From positions 20,249,088 through 20,313,087 of the forward strand of contig OX465579.1 in NCBI GenBank assembly GCA_950022655.1: DNA of 64,000 bases. Reading direction: 5' to 3'. The notes beneath the pieces were generated by a model. The model saw nothing but the letters and a program-made list of their open reading frames with translations. It had not been told where the DNA came from and ran no database searches. This stretch comes from Alentia gelatinosa. Its lineage: Eukaryota; Annelida; Polychaeta; Phyllodocida; Polynoidae. Below, piece by piece: positions 35,441 through 46,591 of the stretch. The position numbers and the translations under genes were made by a program. The stretch's first letter is position 1. Each line of letters starts with the position of its first letter.

Positions 35441-36699
35441 CCGCTTCAGCCTGCACCTGTTGATCGCCGACGTCGATGCGTGATAGGCAACAATAACCTG
35501 CTGGAGTAATCGACGCCCAGGAGGAAGGCTTAACCCCCTCCCACTCCCACCCTCCCACCAATCTCCATCCCTCAACAAAACCCCACTAGCCGAAACTGTC
35601 ATTATTTCAAGCTACCTCCGGTCGACTTGTCATTTTTCACATTGCGATTTCAAGGCGCATTACCGTTATTTTTCACCGATCGCTGGTGATTTTGCCGCGC
35701 TGGGGTTTCTTTGCTCTACGCTCGGCGGAGACGTCTACGCGTGGCCGGGCGGGCTTCGTGCGCTCCACCGCCGCCCCTTCTTTAACCTCCCGGCTTCTCC
35801 AGTGAGCGGAAAATTGCAACAAGCAGGTTGCAGAGTTGCTGGAGGTTTTTGTCTTAATGGGCGGTGTGATTTGCGTTTAGTCAGTTGGCATGCAGCCACC
35901 CAGCCAGCAGGCAACCTACAACAGCAATCGGCGAAAGGAACGGGGTGGGGTGAGTGGGTGTGAGCAGGAGGAGGGTCGTGGGTAGGACACCACAGGGAGC
36001 TACTCACAGGAAGTACCGAGGGAGAGGGGGGGTAGCTGGGCTGCAGCCAAGAGTCTCATGAGCAGTGGTCTTGGCGGCAGTCAAGAAGTAGTTAGCAGTG
36101 GTAATCACGCCTGGGACCTAACAGACGGAGCCAGAGGCACCCCCGCCCACCCTCCCACCCACCCACCCACCCACCCTGCGTATCGTCTTCTGTAAGGGGC
36201 TGGTGCTGCCACCTGGTTGCTGTTGTGTAAACGTGCAGTCCCTCTGGCGAATCTCGGGTTACAACCACTCGCAAAGCCAATCGTTGGAATTCTCGTTGAG
36301 CGGTTGTGGTGGTGGTACCTACTTATGGAAAACTATGAGAAAATGGTTGGTACCTCATTGATAAATGAGTGTGGAATTATATAAAAAAAATACTTGAAAA
36401 AGGCAGCTGAAACGTTGTCTATTGTTCAAAATAAAGGCTACATCAAACCGAATTGGGCAGCAGTTGAGTTGTACTTGTCTCACTGCCATCGATTATATAA
36501 GAATGATTAAACAGTTTGTGTCATATATTCAGTTTGTGCATTATTTTCTGTAACCATATGCACCAGGTAAACTTTCCATTTCTACTACTGCCTTTCTAGG
36601 AACAAACTCTATCATGCACCAGTGGGTCAATGAGGTATTTCGGTCTGAAGTGAAGTGCCAAGGTCAGCTCGGCATGCCTCTAAGACACTGAGACACTGG
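35441..36699. other. No gene seen
   Basis: GC-richer at 35690-36280, including the CCCA tract. No exon recognised. Confidence 0.45.
36130..36177. repeat. (CCCA)n-rich tract
   Basis: Simple repeat of CCCA and CCCT units. Confidence 0.85.
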
Positions 36700-36880
36700 C
36701 CCTCTGCCCCTTTCCCAGTTGGCATCCAGGTAGTGAAAGGATATTTTTTGCAGCGCGTTGAAAGTCTATATCACCTCTCGCTTACCTAAGCAGCGTATCT
36801 GAACGTGTGGACCACGCTCAACTATGACCATTTACAGTGGAAAAGTGTCTTATCCACTGAGCTAACTCCCAATCCCTACC
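36700..36880 (-). mobile_element. tRNA-derived SINE-like sequence, minus strand
   Basis: On the minus strand gttagctcagtggataagac contains a good pol III A box (TAGCTCAGTGG, 36864-36854). A degenerate B box (agttgagcgtgg) follows about 40 bases on. No clear 3' tail was defined. Confidence 0.35.
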
Positions 36881-38448
36881 TTAGAGAGGTCTATAGATCT
36901 CTAGGGTTGGAACAGACAAATCATGGGGTCCGCAAAGTTTAGGTAAAAAAGAAAACGGGTCATGGTGACTCACGCATCAAATTCAATGTCCTCCGCATCC
37001 TGACATAATATTAAAAATGAAAGAGAAGGCGTGTGAGCCTAAACAGCGGGAAGATTAAGTTGCATTCATTCATTTCACACACACAAACACGCGAAGAGAG
37101 ACAACAAAGGTCCTGCTGAGATGTTACTGCAGAAAACAGGGCTTTTATTCAACGCCATACAATTGCCTTTAGAATGGTAGCTTTACACGAATCAGTCTTA
37201 ACCGTGATCCACATATATATTATTACAACAATGATGTTACCATAAGGAGAGTGTTAGAAAGGAGACCCTTTCGTGTCGAGTATATATGTGTCTTTTTTAT
37301 ATAAGAAGCTGCAGACAAAGACATGATGCTTAGTGAAGTGAATGTGTTTTATTTAAGCAAGCATCACGAGAACAAACAAAGGCTTGACTGTGGTCTTCGT
37401 AAACAAAAACTTCAGAAGGATTTGCCTATCGCTGAGACTACAATGTGTTTAAAAACAAACAACTTTGTGATTCAAAGCGAAACGGCAGGAAATAATTCAT
37501 TGGGAGTTACCTTTGCCTGGTGGTTTCGAACCGCGCGGGAGCTGTTTCTGTCTTCCTGTGTGCTGAAATTGCTCATGCTTAGCGATTCAGCACCGAGCAG
37601 CTCACTGCCTTCCTGTGAGCTGCTCCACTGTGCCTGAATCATGCAGTTCGTCCTAGCTTTTTGTGGACATCCTCTCCAGCCTCATCCCGTTCTATGGTGG
37701 AGTGCGGAAAGGGAAACCGGCTAAATCCGCTGTGAATTAGTAATGATTTCACAATGCAGTTGTAAGGACTGGAACAGCCTACAGATCAAAGGCTAGCATA
37801 CCAGGTTGCCTCTGTATGGACAAATGCTATAAATCCTTTATAAACAACAGACATTGAAGATCTCTAGAGACATTAAGGGGTGAGTACACGCCCCAACACA
37901 TGCCTAAGAACCCTTCACAATGGCAAGCTAAGTCCATTGTTATGACTCAACCAATGCTTTATTCTATCACAGAAAGGTGGCTCGCATGTCAGGTTACGCC
38001 CAATCACATAGTTCCCCGTAAGGCTACTAGGTGGCTCTACCTGCAGCTCTGCCAATTAGGTGGCGCCACTCGGCGGCGGAGAGTGAGGATATTGGGCTAT
38101 AGACATGGAGGCAGTAGAAGAACAAAGACGGGAGCGGCATTTCGTGCCTGAGCGTGTTGTACTTCGATAACTTCTCCGATCCGTCGGGAAAAACAACAGA
38201 GGGCTCCGCAACACGCTGGCTTCAATTTGAGCGCCTCAAAACAGTCAATGCAGGCTATTTTTCGCCTTTCCTGAAATGAACTCGTTTTAAAAGGGTACCG
38301 CTGACGAAAATGACTCTGGATGCTAATCTGGTTTAGCCGTGCGCCTCTGGGTGATGGTGGTGCTGCTGGCAGTAGCGGTGGTAACGGCAGCGCTTGACCG
38401 ATACTCCCACGATATTGTTTGTGGGGGTGTGACTGAATTTATATATAG
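36881..38448. other. No gene seen
   Basis: Contains the GAGCWGCTC inverted pair at 37.6 kb. The frames at 37323-37637 and 37900-38151 have no recognisable domain. Confidence 0.45.
37584..37640. repeat. Short inverted repeat around GAGCAGCTC/GAGCTGCTC
   Basis: gattcagcac at the left faces gcctgaatc at the right, with GAGCAGCTC (37595) and GAGCTGCTC (37617) inside as an inverted pair. Confidence 0.6.
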
Positions 38449-38595
38449 ACAACAATCGATGTGGCTTCTTTTGGGCGGACAACCATGGACCATGAGGAGT
38501 TAATGCGTAGTAATAGACGAGCGATAGTGAGTGTATTTCGTCGTCAACCTCGAGTGGTTTACAGAGCCGACCTTGCGAAAATCATCGATTGTTGT
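38449..38595. mobile_element. Fold-back element of the AATCGATGG family
   Basis: Termini acaacaatcgatg and catcgattgttgt are perfectly complementary. The interior keeps gtcgtcaacctcgagtgg, exactly shared in type with 63035-63060. No ORF of its own. Confidence 0.75.
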
Positions 38596-38689
38596 ATTTC
38601 TTACCCATGGTCATTAATAATAATGGACTTAACATGGGAAACTTATACTCAACACCGATGGAGTTTTATAAAGAAATACACAATGAAGA

Positions 38690-38860
38690 ATGTTATCACA
38701 AATGTTAGCCAATTAGTTACTGATAGGGGTGAGATAAAATCTATAGCTACTGAAAATATACCTTTCATTTTGGTTTGCTACATAATCTCACTCGATTTTG
38801 CCTTGTGAGATTATACCGTAAACCAAAGCTCATGGCATATTTGCAGTGGCTACAGATCTC
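38690..38860 (+). mobile_element. TTTATCTCACCCC-family copy with hairpin
   Basis: tcacaaatgttagcc, GGGGTGAGATAAA (38726-38738), gaaaatataccttt, ggtttgctac and a hairpin around cactcgattttgccttgtga. The left TIR was not found. Confidence 0.6.
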
Positions 38861-38924
38861 GATGCAGTTCCTTCTTAATAAATCCACATACTGCTGCTTG
38901 AGACGTTGTAATCAAAGTTTTCGT

Positions 38925-38975
38925 ACCAAGGCTGACGTTTCCATACCAAGTTTGACCATGTCATGCAAAATTTCT
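38925..38975. repeat. Dispersed repeat fragment (cgtaccaaggctgacgttt)
   Basis: Shares ggctgacgttt and ataccaagtttgaccatg with 33235-33280 and, more weakly, 20650-20695. Confidence 0.4.
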
Positions 38976-39889
38976 CAGCTAGTCAGAGACACTGTTCTTG
39001 TAGTTTGTGGAATGTAGCATAAACAACATTTGTGAGCTACAGTGATTAAATTGACATTACCTTTTTGAAATTTTAGGAAACCTCACCTGGAAGTAGTTTC
39101 CCTCTATTATTTCATTAAATTTAATTGATTTTCTGCTATTTACTTGTATCTAGTCTAGAGAAGGGTAAACCGATTACATATGTTTCCAGGGAATACATAC
39201 ATAAAGTGGGATCATGTCATTGTTCATGTGAGGGAGTATTAACTTATAATTCAAATGATCAAAATGAAATTGGTCGCTGATCTTCGTAAAGCGCACTGAG
39301 AGGTGCAACGCCATCACAAAATAAATACTTGTTATTAGCTCGGAATAGGAACCTAATATGCTTACTTTATATGTTTATATGTTGGTGTCACTAATACTTG
39401 TCATTTCTTGGCAGTTGCCCTCCGGCGCGTGTTCGGTTGGAATTACTATTTGTATTCGAGGAAACGTGAACAAGAATATAAATATCCTCCTCATTCTCCT
39501 AACCCAGCTTGACATACCTTATCAAAAAGCAGCAATAATGGACACATAATAATGGATCGTGATGCGGGGATACGCAACACTTTCCCATTAAGTCCTGGCA
39601 AAGGGAGGTGGGGAATTTCAAACGTCACCCGAGTGCCTCATCCGGACAGAGGAGCAGGAGTAGCTCGGATCTGCTCGGATCTGCTCACCTGTACTCGTGG
39701 TCTCATTATGTTACCTGCATTGGTCACCTGAGCCTCCACCTGTCTGTCTCTGTGCTGTCCCTGTGTGAGCTGGCCCCGTTGTTCGCTCCCACTCATGCCC
39801 TCCCTCGCCGTCCGACCGGGCTGAGCACTAGGTTGACCTACCACCGAGAGTTGGCTGCAATCCTACTGCTTAAGCTGTCTAATTAAATG

Positions 39890-40180
39890 TTTTCACTTGC
39901 GGATTTTTGCCCCCTGATAAATCACATAGTAGACCATATGTAGTGCCTTATGGCATGTTTTCATTTGCGGAAGTCTGGGTCGCGATCAATATGTCAGCCA
40001 CCACCGATCAAATTAAAACTCTTTTTTTTTCAGTAATCTATATCTAGAAAAATAAGATAAACACGTCAGTGACCGATCTATGTTCCAAGTTTGGCCATTT
40101 TAGAACCACATCCTGACAAATTTGCCGCTGACGAATTTAACAGGGTATTTTCACTTGGATGGATTGGGTCGAGGCTAAAA
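39890..40180. repeat. TTTTCACTTGCGGA repeat fragments
   Basis: gttttcacttgcggattttt (39890), gttttcatttgcggaagtc (39958) and attttcacttgga (40147) are related ends of one dispersed repeat, with little interior resolved. Confidence 0.4.
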
Positions 40181-40639
40181 TAAAATTATATATCATATTA
40201 CATTTATATTCTTCACTTATACACTTATATTCGAAGTTATCGGTTTTTTAAACAGATTTTAAGTGTTCACATCACGCTCCCACTATTTGCATACTCGAAT
40301 GGGTAGCTCCTAAATACTGCTGATCGCCAAGTGGAAAAGTACCCTATGCAGGCTTTCCACCTTGACGACTATAGTCTATGAGCTAGAGGCTTAGAATATG
40401 GGTCTGACTTTCAAATGGATGTTTTCATTATGATTTTCAGTTAGCTATGTATCCAGAGTTATTAGTGCTGCTGATTATGCCATTTAGCACCACCAACCGA
40501 TAAATTGGCATTTTGGTCAAATAATTGTCGAGTGCAAATAATAATAAGAATTACAGGTCAACGAATTCTATTTCAAATATTATGAAATATAGCATGATGC
40601 ACCTACCAAACCTTTTTGGATCACTGGTGAAATGGCAAA

Positions 40640-40830
40640 TAATCAGTGGCCGAATAAGATTTCAACCTATTGATAAATTGGCACCTATTTCAGACATCAG
40701 GTGGAAAGGAGTGAGTGTTTTAAGGTCACCTCTCATGGGCAAAGATATATCCTCAAGGAGAACGACCCACCGACTTTTGCACAGTGCCCAAATAATCGTT
40801 AAACATTTCGTCGGCAGGTGGAAATCCAGT
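40640..40830. mobile_element. TTTCCACCTGACGA-family copy
   Basis: Contains catcaggtggaaagg, gacccaccgacttttgcac and cgtcggcaggtggaaat, collinear with 17190-17375. Confidence 0.5.
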
Positions 40831-42479
40831 ATAAGTCTCCACATGACTCTTTTCCTCCTATGCATTTAAGGCTGTGAGCTGCCTCTGGGCTTTAGCCTCC
40901 TGCTGACCTGAATTCCGATCTACACACTGGCAATTACTCTGAGTAGACACTTAAGTAAATTGCAAAATGAGAGCGCTACCTTTCGGTGGAGGATCTGCGG
41001 AAAGGCTCGGCTGGCAGCGACTTGTCTGAGTGTCTCTTATTGGCTGCTCGGAGTAGATTGAGATGTAGTGTGTTCTAAATCAAGACCTCCTTCTCATTGG
41101 TCTCAGGGATAGATTCCCATGGAATGTAGCAGGTCTGGTCAATAGACAATAAGATAGAAATACAGCAGAATCTACTAAGCAAATATCACGTAGAACAGTC
41201 AAGAGCTAATACCATGAAAACAGCTGATAAACATACTATACAGGTATCAATTACATATGTACCATTTTATCATCCACCCAATACGTCTATATTTAACATA
41301 TGGAGCCTACAGGTTGCTAGTGGGTTGAGTCCAGAAAGCTGTCTTCTACTCAATTGAGTACGGAAGAAAGGTCTCTAGTGTGCAAAGCAGTGCGTCAGAA
41401 TATCGTCAGAATTTTATGTTTCCATTCATAACTTATATTTTGAATTCTGGATAATGAATACAACATTACAATGATTTTTATCTGAATGGTCGTATTCTCC
41501 GTATTCGCTTGGGTATGACCGGGCGTCAATTTCTCGGAGAATACGACCATGCAGATTATTTCATGGTAATTTTTATGTACATGTATATGTACCAATGGTT
41601 GTATCATCATGTTGTATATATGACCGTATGTCACCAGGTGACATACAAGGTACAACAATCCGATCAACATCAATAGAAGGTCAAGTTTAGTCGTTCTATC
41701 ATAATACGAAAACAAGAGGTCTGGAAAATTGTCAATTCTATTATATAATTGAAAATTTTACCAAGTATTTTTGATCGAAAAGTATTACTTAGACTATTTA
41801 CGACTCCATTAGCAAAAGACACTGCTTGTTAAATCATCATGTTATTAAGTGGATTTACCATGTGTTATGTATCAATAGGAAATACGGCACACATTTATGT
41901 ACGTGTACGCCTCATATTCACAAATATCTGACCCCAAGCGTAGTTTCCTTGCTTTTTTTCTGATTTCCCCAAACTCCCTTGTGCGGCACCCGGATTTGCC
42001 TGAAGCCATTGCCGCAGTATTCATGGCAACTTCAAGTTGACAGGGTCGCCGAAGGGGGTGGTGGGAGGGAGGAGGTACGCCCAAGTGTGCTAGATTGGAT
42101 CCCCTGGGGTTAATGTAATCCACACCTACAGCAAACTACCTCCTGGATTTTGGTCGTGACCTACTTTGAACAGGAGACGGGCATGCTCCATTCTTTAGAG
42201 CTACTCTTTCAGGCGTGACTTGAAAACAACCCCCTCTGACTCTAGTCCATAGTCCGAGCTATCATGCATCCACAGGACTTACACTTAACTAAATTATTTA
42301 TAGTGTGTGGTGTTGTTGGAGCTTCATTTTCTCCAGTGAATTCGCGAGTTCTGTTCGTTTGTGCTATGATTGAGCGTTAAGTAACACATCATGTGGCCAC
42401 CAGAAATGCAGATGAGCATGAATTATGAGAGATACTCAATGAGTTTTATGTCTCTTAAATTATATAATTAGATATAGCC
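40831..42479. other. No gene seen
   Basis: AT-rich, with the hairpin at 41.5 kb and a MITE-end fragment at about 41.70 kb. Confidence 0.45.
41470..41570. repeat. Hairpin around gaatggtcgtattctccg
   Basis: tggtcgtattctccg (about 41488-41502) faces cggagaatacgacca (41536-41550), with weaker outer pairing. Confidence 0.6.
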
Positions 42480-42547
42480 GACTTTGCAGAGAGATGGAGC
42501 CAGACAGAGACTGCTGAACCGAAGATAGAGGGAGACCGAGAATGAGA

Positions 42548-42583
<36 letters not shown>

Positions 42584-43317
42584 GACATAGAGAAGAAGAA
42601 AGAAAGAGAGATAGGTAGAGGGACGTTAAGTAAAGGAGGCAGGAGATGGAGAAGCGAGATGAGGAAGAGAGACAGAGAGAGGAAGAAGAGCGAGAGACAT
42701 GAAGAGAGAGAGGGTATGGGACAGGGACAAAGAAAGAAAAAGAGACAGAGAGAATGTAAGGGAGAGAGACAGAGCGAGTTCTACGGCGAGGGTGAGACAG
42801 AGAGACAGAGTCACAGAGAAGAAAGGAAAGGGAGAGAGAGGGGTTGGAGAGAAGGTCAGACAGACAGAAACGGAGGGTGGGAGAGGAAGGAGAGAGGGAG
42901 AGATAATGAAATAGAGAGACACAGAGAGAGAAACAGACAGCCGGAGACACACAGAGAGGGAGAGACACACAGGAAATTAGACACAGCGAGAGACAGAGAG
43001 AGACAGAGGCAGACGGAGACAAAGACAGGGACAGACAAAGAGATGGAGAAAGAGAGTGGGACACAAAGACGGACAAAAATGAGACAGACTGACAGGCAGA
43101 AGAAGACAGAGAGAGAGGAAAAGAGAGCGAGATATAGAGAGACAGACAGAGGGAGAGACTAATAGACAAACGAGGACAGACAGATAGATAGCTAGGCATA
43201 GAGAGGCATAGGTAGACACAGAGGAAGAGAGAGAGCTATACAGAGAGACAGACAGAAAGAGGGAGAGACTGACAGACAGATGGAGATACAGAGAGGTAGA
43301 GAGAGAGAGACACACAC

Positions 43318-43351
<34 letters not shown>

Positions 43352-43410
43352 GGACAGGGAGGCAGAAAGACAGAGGGAGAAAACACAGACAGAGGGAGAC
43401 AGAGGTCCTA
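42480..43410. repeat. 0.9-kb purine-rich (GA/AGAC) tract
   Basis: The + strand is almost entirely A and G with regular C, built on gagaga, agacag and gagacac. Long frames on both strands (Ser/Leu-rich on one, Arg/Glu-rich on the other) are composition artefacts. Confidence 0.93.
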
Positions 43411-44703
43411 CCTGATCAGAATCAATGTCTGGTTCAGGTAGTGCTGAGCAGCTCAAGGGTCTGGTGTCTCCCGTAGTACCTAGATGGAGCCACCTGCCGA
43501 CGGCGTACCTGGACCACACTGTGCACCGTGCAGCACCCTCCTTGTCCCTGTCGCACCTCACAGCGAACTTCTGCTTCACCTGTATTCACCAACTCTCTCC
43601 TGAAACAAAAGAAAATACCGACAACAATCACACTTGATGGATTTGTAACAAAAAAAAACAGACGAGGGAGATTTGTAATAAGGCCAGGCCATTGTTGCAT
43701 GCTCCCATGGAGGAGAATTTTTTGAAAGTTCAGTAATGGGGTGCTGTATCAGGTTCAACGAATTGTTTAATTTCACGGCCCCTGTTCAAACGCCTACACC
43801 ATGGAGGGTGTGTCGAGGAGGGCAGGACAGCCACCCTTATGCTCATGCAATGCAAAGGTAGTTTTCCGTGCCTGGCAATACGCGATGACATAATCTGATT
43901 TTTTGTTATCTTTTTTTTAATTCCCGTTTATTTTCCTCGATTGCTGATGGAAACAGCATACAAAGCTTTTACTTGCTGCATCTGCGTCCATTTCTTTTCA
44001 TTCTTACTCCCGCTGTTATTACCGTGCCCCTCACGCTGTTGCTATATTGGTACTGAAAGGTTCCAGGGTGGAGAGTTTTTCCGATGGTCATTTTAAATCC
44101 AGGATATTGAATGTTAAGCGACCTTTATCAATCTGATATTACCTTTTAAGATGTTTCTGTAATCCCCGTAGTCTGTATAACTTCAGCTGCGTTATTTATT
44201 TTAAGAAGATGATTACCTAGAGAAATGATTATTTTCTTAATGAAATTACCCTCCTCCAAGTTGGACAATAGTATCTGTGTGCTGGATCCAAAGTCGTAAC
44301 CAAAAACAGGGACAACAAGATGTGGAAAGGAACAACCTGACTCTTTACAAATGAATGAGTGAAAGGAGACCCATCCTGAAAATCATTATGAAACTGCAGA
44401 GTGTCGTATCGATTACAAATTGTTTCCTCCGACTTTATTGGAAATGCTAAATTTAGCAAGTTTTGTTCGGCCAGAGAAAGGCGGAAGGACGGTATTAATG
44501 TCAGGGTAATACCTGCTGTGTTTTTTCTGTTATAAATATTTTCATATTGCACTTTGTTCGACTGTTATTGGATATTAACGGGATACGATGGTTAATTCCC
44601 AACCCCCACCTTTCATTCACCTGGATTTGTTTTTAATACATTTGATATATAGATTACAAAGTAGGTCTAATTTTGCTATGCCTCCTTTTCCATCTGTGTA
44701 CAT
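43411..44703. other. No gene seen
   Basis: Flank of the Ngaro-like insertion. The 107-codon minus-strand frame at 44229-44552 has no recognised domain. Confidence 0.45.
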
Positions 44704-44957
44704 CATTACCCCTACCCTGGATAAAAGGAGAGAAGCATGGGCTTGGGAACATAAAATTTTATTGAATTTTATATGTGTAAAATTTTATGCCGACCTTATT
44801 GGACGACATATGAATATGATATTAATATGAGTAATAAGGTAAATGTAATTGACAAATGGAGTAATAGTCAATTATGATAAGAAAATATGATATACAATAT
44901 AAATGTAAATTGTACGTGATACAATACATGACAAATTGTATATTGTAAATAAAAATG
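44704..44957 (-). repeat. Split direct repeat B2 (3' end of the element)
   Basis: 254-bp copy of B1 forming the 3' end on the minus strand. The outer border with host DNA is gtgtacat/cattaccc. Confidence 0.92.
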
Positions 44958-45013
44958 GCCTACGTGAGTAGGAAAAGGATGAAAGGGGGGGCCTACGTGA
45001 GTAGGAAAAAGTA
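44957..45013 (-). repeat. Spacer tandem repeat between B2 and A2
   Basis: A2 and B2 are separated by 76 bp (44958-45033) that have no counterpart at the other repeats. This spacer holds two copies of ggcctacgtgagtaggaaaa about 33 bp apart. Confidence 0.6.
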
Positions 45014-45033
45014 GTGAGGTTGAGGGTGGGTGG

Positions 45034-45231
45034 GACGAGAAAGACTGGAGTAGGTGTGTACTGCAGTACAGCTGGAGAAGAAGTGAGACCGGGACCGATG
45101 GCGTGGCCGCGCTCGTGACTGCGCAGTACGTGTGAGAGCCGCTAGGGGCCAGAAGGGGCGCTCGTGTCGCGCGAGAGGGGGGAACACCAGGGGGAGCAAT
45201 GACCACCCCTGACCAACGGCCATGGGTCACC
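45034..45231 (-). repeat. Split direct repeat A2
   Basis: 198-bp internal copy of A1, abutting B1. It lacks the 14-bp insertion seen in A1. Confidence 0.9.
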
Positions 45232-45485
45232 CATTACCCCTACCCTGGATAAAAGGAGAGAAGCATGGGCTTGGGAACATAAAATTTTATTGAATTTTAT
45301 ATGTGTAAAATTTTATGCCGACCTTATTGGACGACATATGAATATGATATTAATATGAGTAATAAGGTAAATGTAATTGACAAATGGAGTAATAGTCAAT
45401 TATGATAAGAAAATATGATATACAATATAAATGTAAATTGTACGTGATACAATACATGACAAATTGTATATTGTAAATAAAAATG
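45232..45485 (-). repeat. Split direct repeat B1
   Basis: 254-bp AT-rich repeat right after the recombinase stop. It appears identical to B2 (44704-44957), offset exactly 528 bp. It joins A2 directly at the inner junction gggtcacc/cattaccc, which should mimic the junction of the circular intermediate. Confidence 0.92.
45286..45291 (-). terminator. AATAAA polyadenylation-signal candidate in B1 (also 44758-44763 in B2)
   Basis: AATAAA on the minus strand occurs in both B copies, downstream of the recombinase stop. Either could end element transcripts. The motif is common in AT-rich DNA, so support is weak. Confidence 0.35.
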
Positions 45486-45526
45486 CCAAAGATCCATTAA
45501 ACAAGGAGAGAGTGGGAGGGAGTAAT

Positions 45527-46591
45527 TTAAGAGTTTTTGTTGAGTAATGATTGTACCAACGCCCGGTTGACAGAGTCGGCGTCATTGTTCGTAATGTACG
45601 TCCTATGGGCGTTGGACCTCCAGCCGCCATACCTCTGGATGGAGAGTTCCGGCATACCGGCCTGGTATGCCTGGGTCGCTGCGGCCTTGCGAAGTCCATG
45701 CAGCGTAAAGGTAGGCGGCTGTTGGGCTACATGTAGGAGGGCTTTCCACTCTTTAGTGAGGATCCTGGTCGTAACGGTCGCTCCGTGTACGTGCTGGAGG
45801 AACGGGTCCTCGGGGCTGGCCGTAGGGGACGCCACCAGCATCTGGCGTGTAGCACGTACCGGGCAGAACCGTGGATCGGGTGACTCCTGCAGCGTGACCG
45901 TTTTCTCCTCCCCCACGTGCTGCATGTTTTTGGCGGCTTTCACCCGGACGGTCACGTGTCGACGGCCGACCACCACATCCCGGCGCGACAGGTGTCGTGC
46001 CGCGTCGTACCTCGAGGCCGTCGGGGGCGCTACTTCGCTCTGCCTCAGAGCCGCGTAGTAAATGATCAAGATAGCGGCCCGTAGAGCGAGGTGAATTGGT
46101 GAGTCCGTAAGGGCCGCGAGGACGGCTCGGATCACGGCCAACGGCACTGGAGGTTTCACGTTGGGCTGATACGTCTTGTTTCGCCGCATCGCCTCGAGGG
46201 CCCGCCTGATCCGGAAGTCCTCCGTGGGTGCGACATCCCCTCCCGTCAGTCGCAGGTGCGACCGCACGTGTGAGAGGTGATTCGCGACCGTGGCCGGCGA
46301 GGGGGCGTGGTCCGCGACGTATTCGAGGTACGCCGTGGTAAAGCTCACCGTGGGCCTCTGCGGGTCGGCCCCCATCCGCCGGCAGAACGCGAGGTAGGTC
46401 GCGACGGCGATCCGCTGGTTCGCGACCGTTCGGGGGGCACGTGCCTCTGATTGGCGAGCAGATGCCCTCGTCTGGAGACAGCGTAGCGCCGGATCTGCAC
46501 ATGAGACGTAATACAGGATTAAAAGTCGCGTGAGTACAGGGGGTAACTTCAGTGAGGGAATGAAATTTGGTGAAGGTGGCCGCTTTGTCAA
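45527..46591 (-). CDS. Tyrosine recombinase (integrase) of the Ngaro-like element
   Basis: Would integrate the circular cDNA by site-specific strand exchange in the nucleus. Numbered from 46591, an alpha-helical core-binding-like domain spans about 45-140 and the catalytic domain 150-335. Visible catalytic residues are Arg183 (ALRQSE), a probable beta-hairpin Lys at 218 or 221, His298 and Arg301 (HGLR), Trp324 in the second-His position (GGW) and the nucleophile Tyr332 (RTYI). This R-K-HxxR-W-Y set is normal for the family. The frame is +1 relative to RT and starts only after a TGA at about 46603-46601. Codon 46591 is TTG and the first ATG is residue 73, inside the N-terminal domain, so this ORF is probably reached by splicing or recoding rather than its own start codon. 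Confidence 0.9.
   Translation of the reverse strand: MTKRPPSPNFIPSLKLPPVLTRLLILYYVSCADPALRCLQTRASARQSEARAPRTVANQRIAVATYLAFCRRMGADPQRPTVSFTTAYLEYVADHAPSPATVANHLSHVRSHLRLTGGDVAPTEDFRIRRALEAMRRNKTYQPNVKPPVPLAVIRAVLAALTDSPIHLALRAAILIIYYAALRQSEVAPPTASRYDAARHLSRRDVVVGRRHVTVRVKAAKNMQHVGEEKTVTLQESPDPRFCPVRATRQMLVASPTASPEDPFLQHVHGATVTTRILTKEWKALLHVAQQPPTFTLHGLRKAAATQAYQAGMPELSIQRYGGWRSNAHRTYITNNDADSVNRALVQSLLNKNS

Noticed and set aside
38106..38160. ATG frame with a charged N-terminus suggestive of a transposase start
   Set aside because: It stops after 21 codons, and a frameshifted continuation shows no family motif.
42468..43579. Ser/Leu-rich and Arg/Glu-rich ORFs on both strands
   Set aside because: Composition artefacts of the purine-rich tract.
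44229..44552. 107-codon minus-strand ORF next to the insertion
   Set aside because: No domain recognised and ordinary AT-rich composition.
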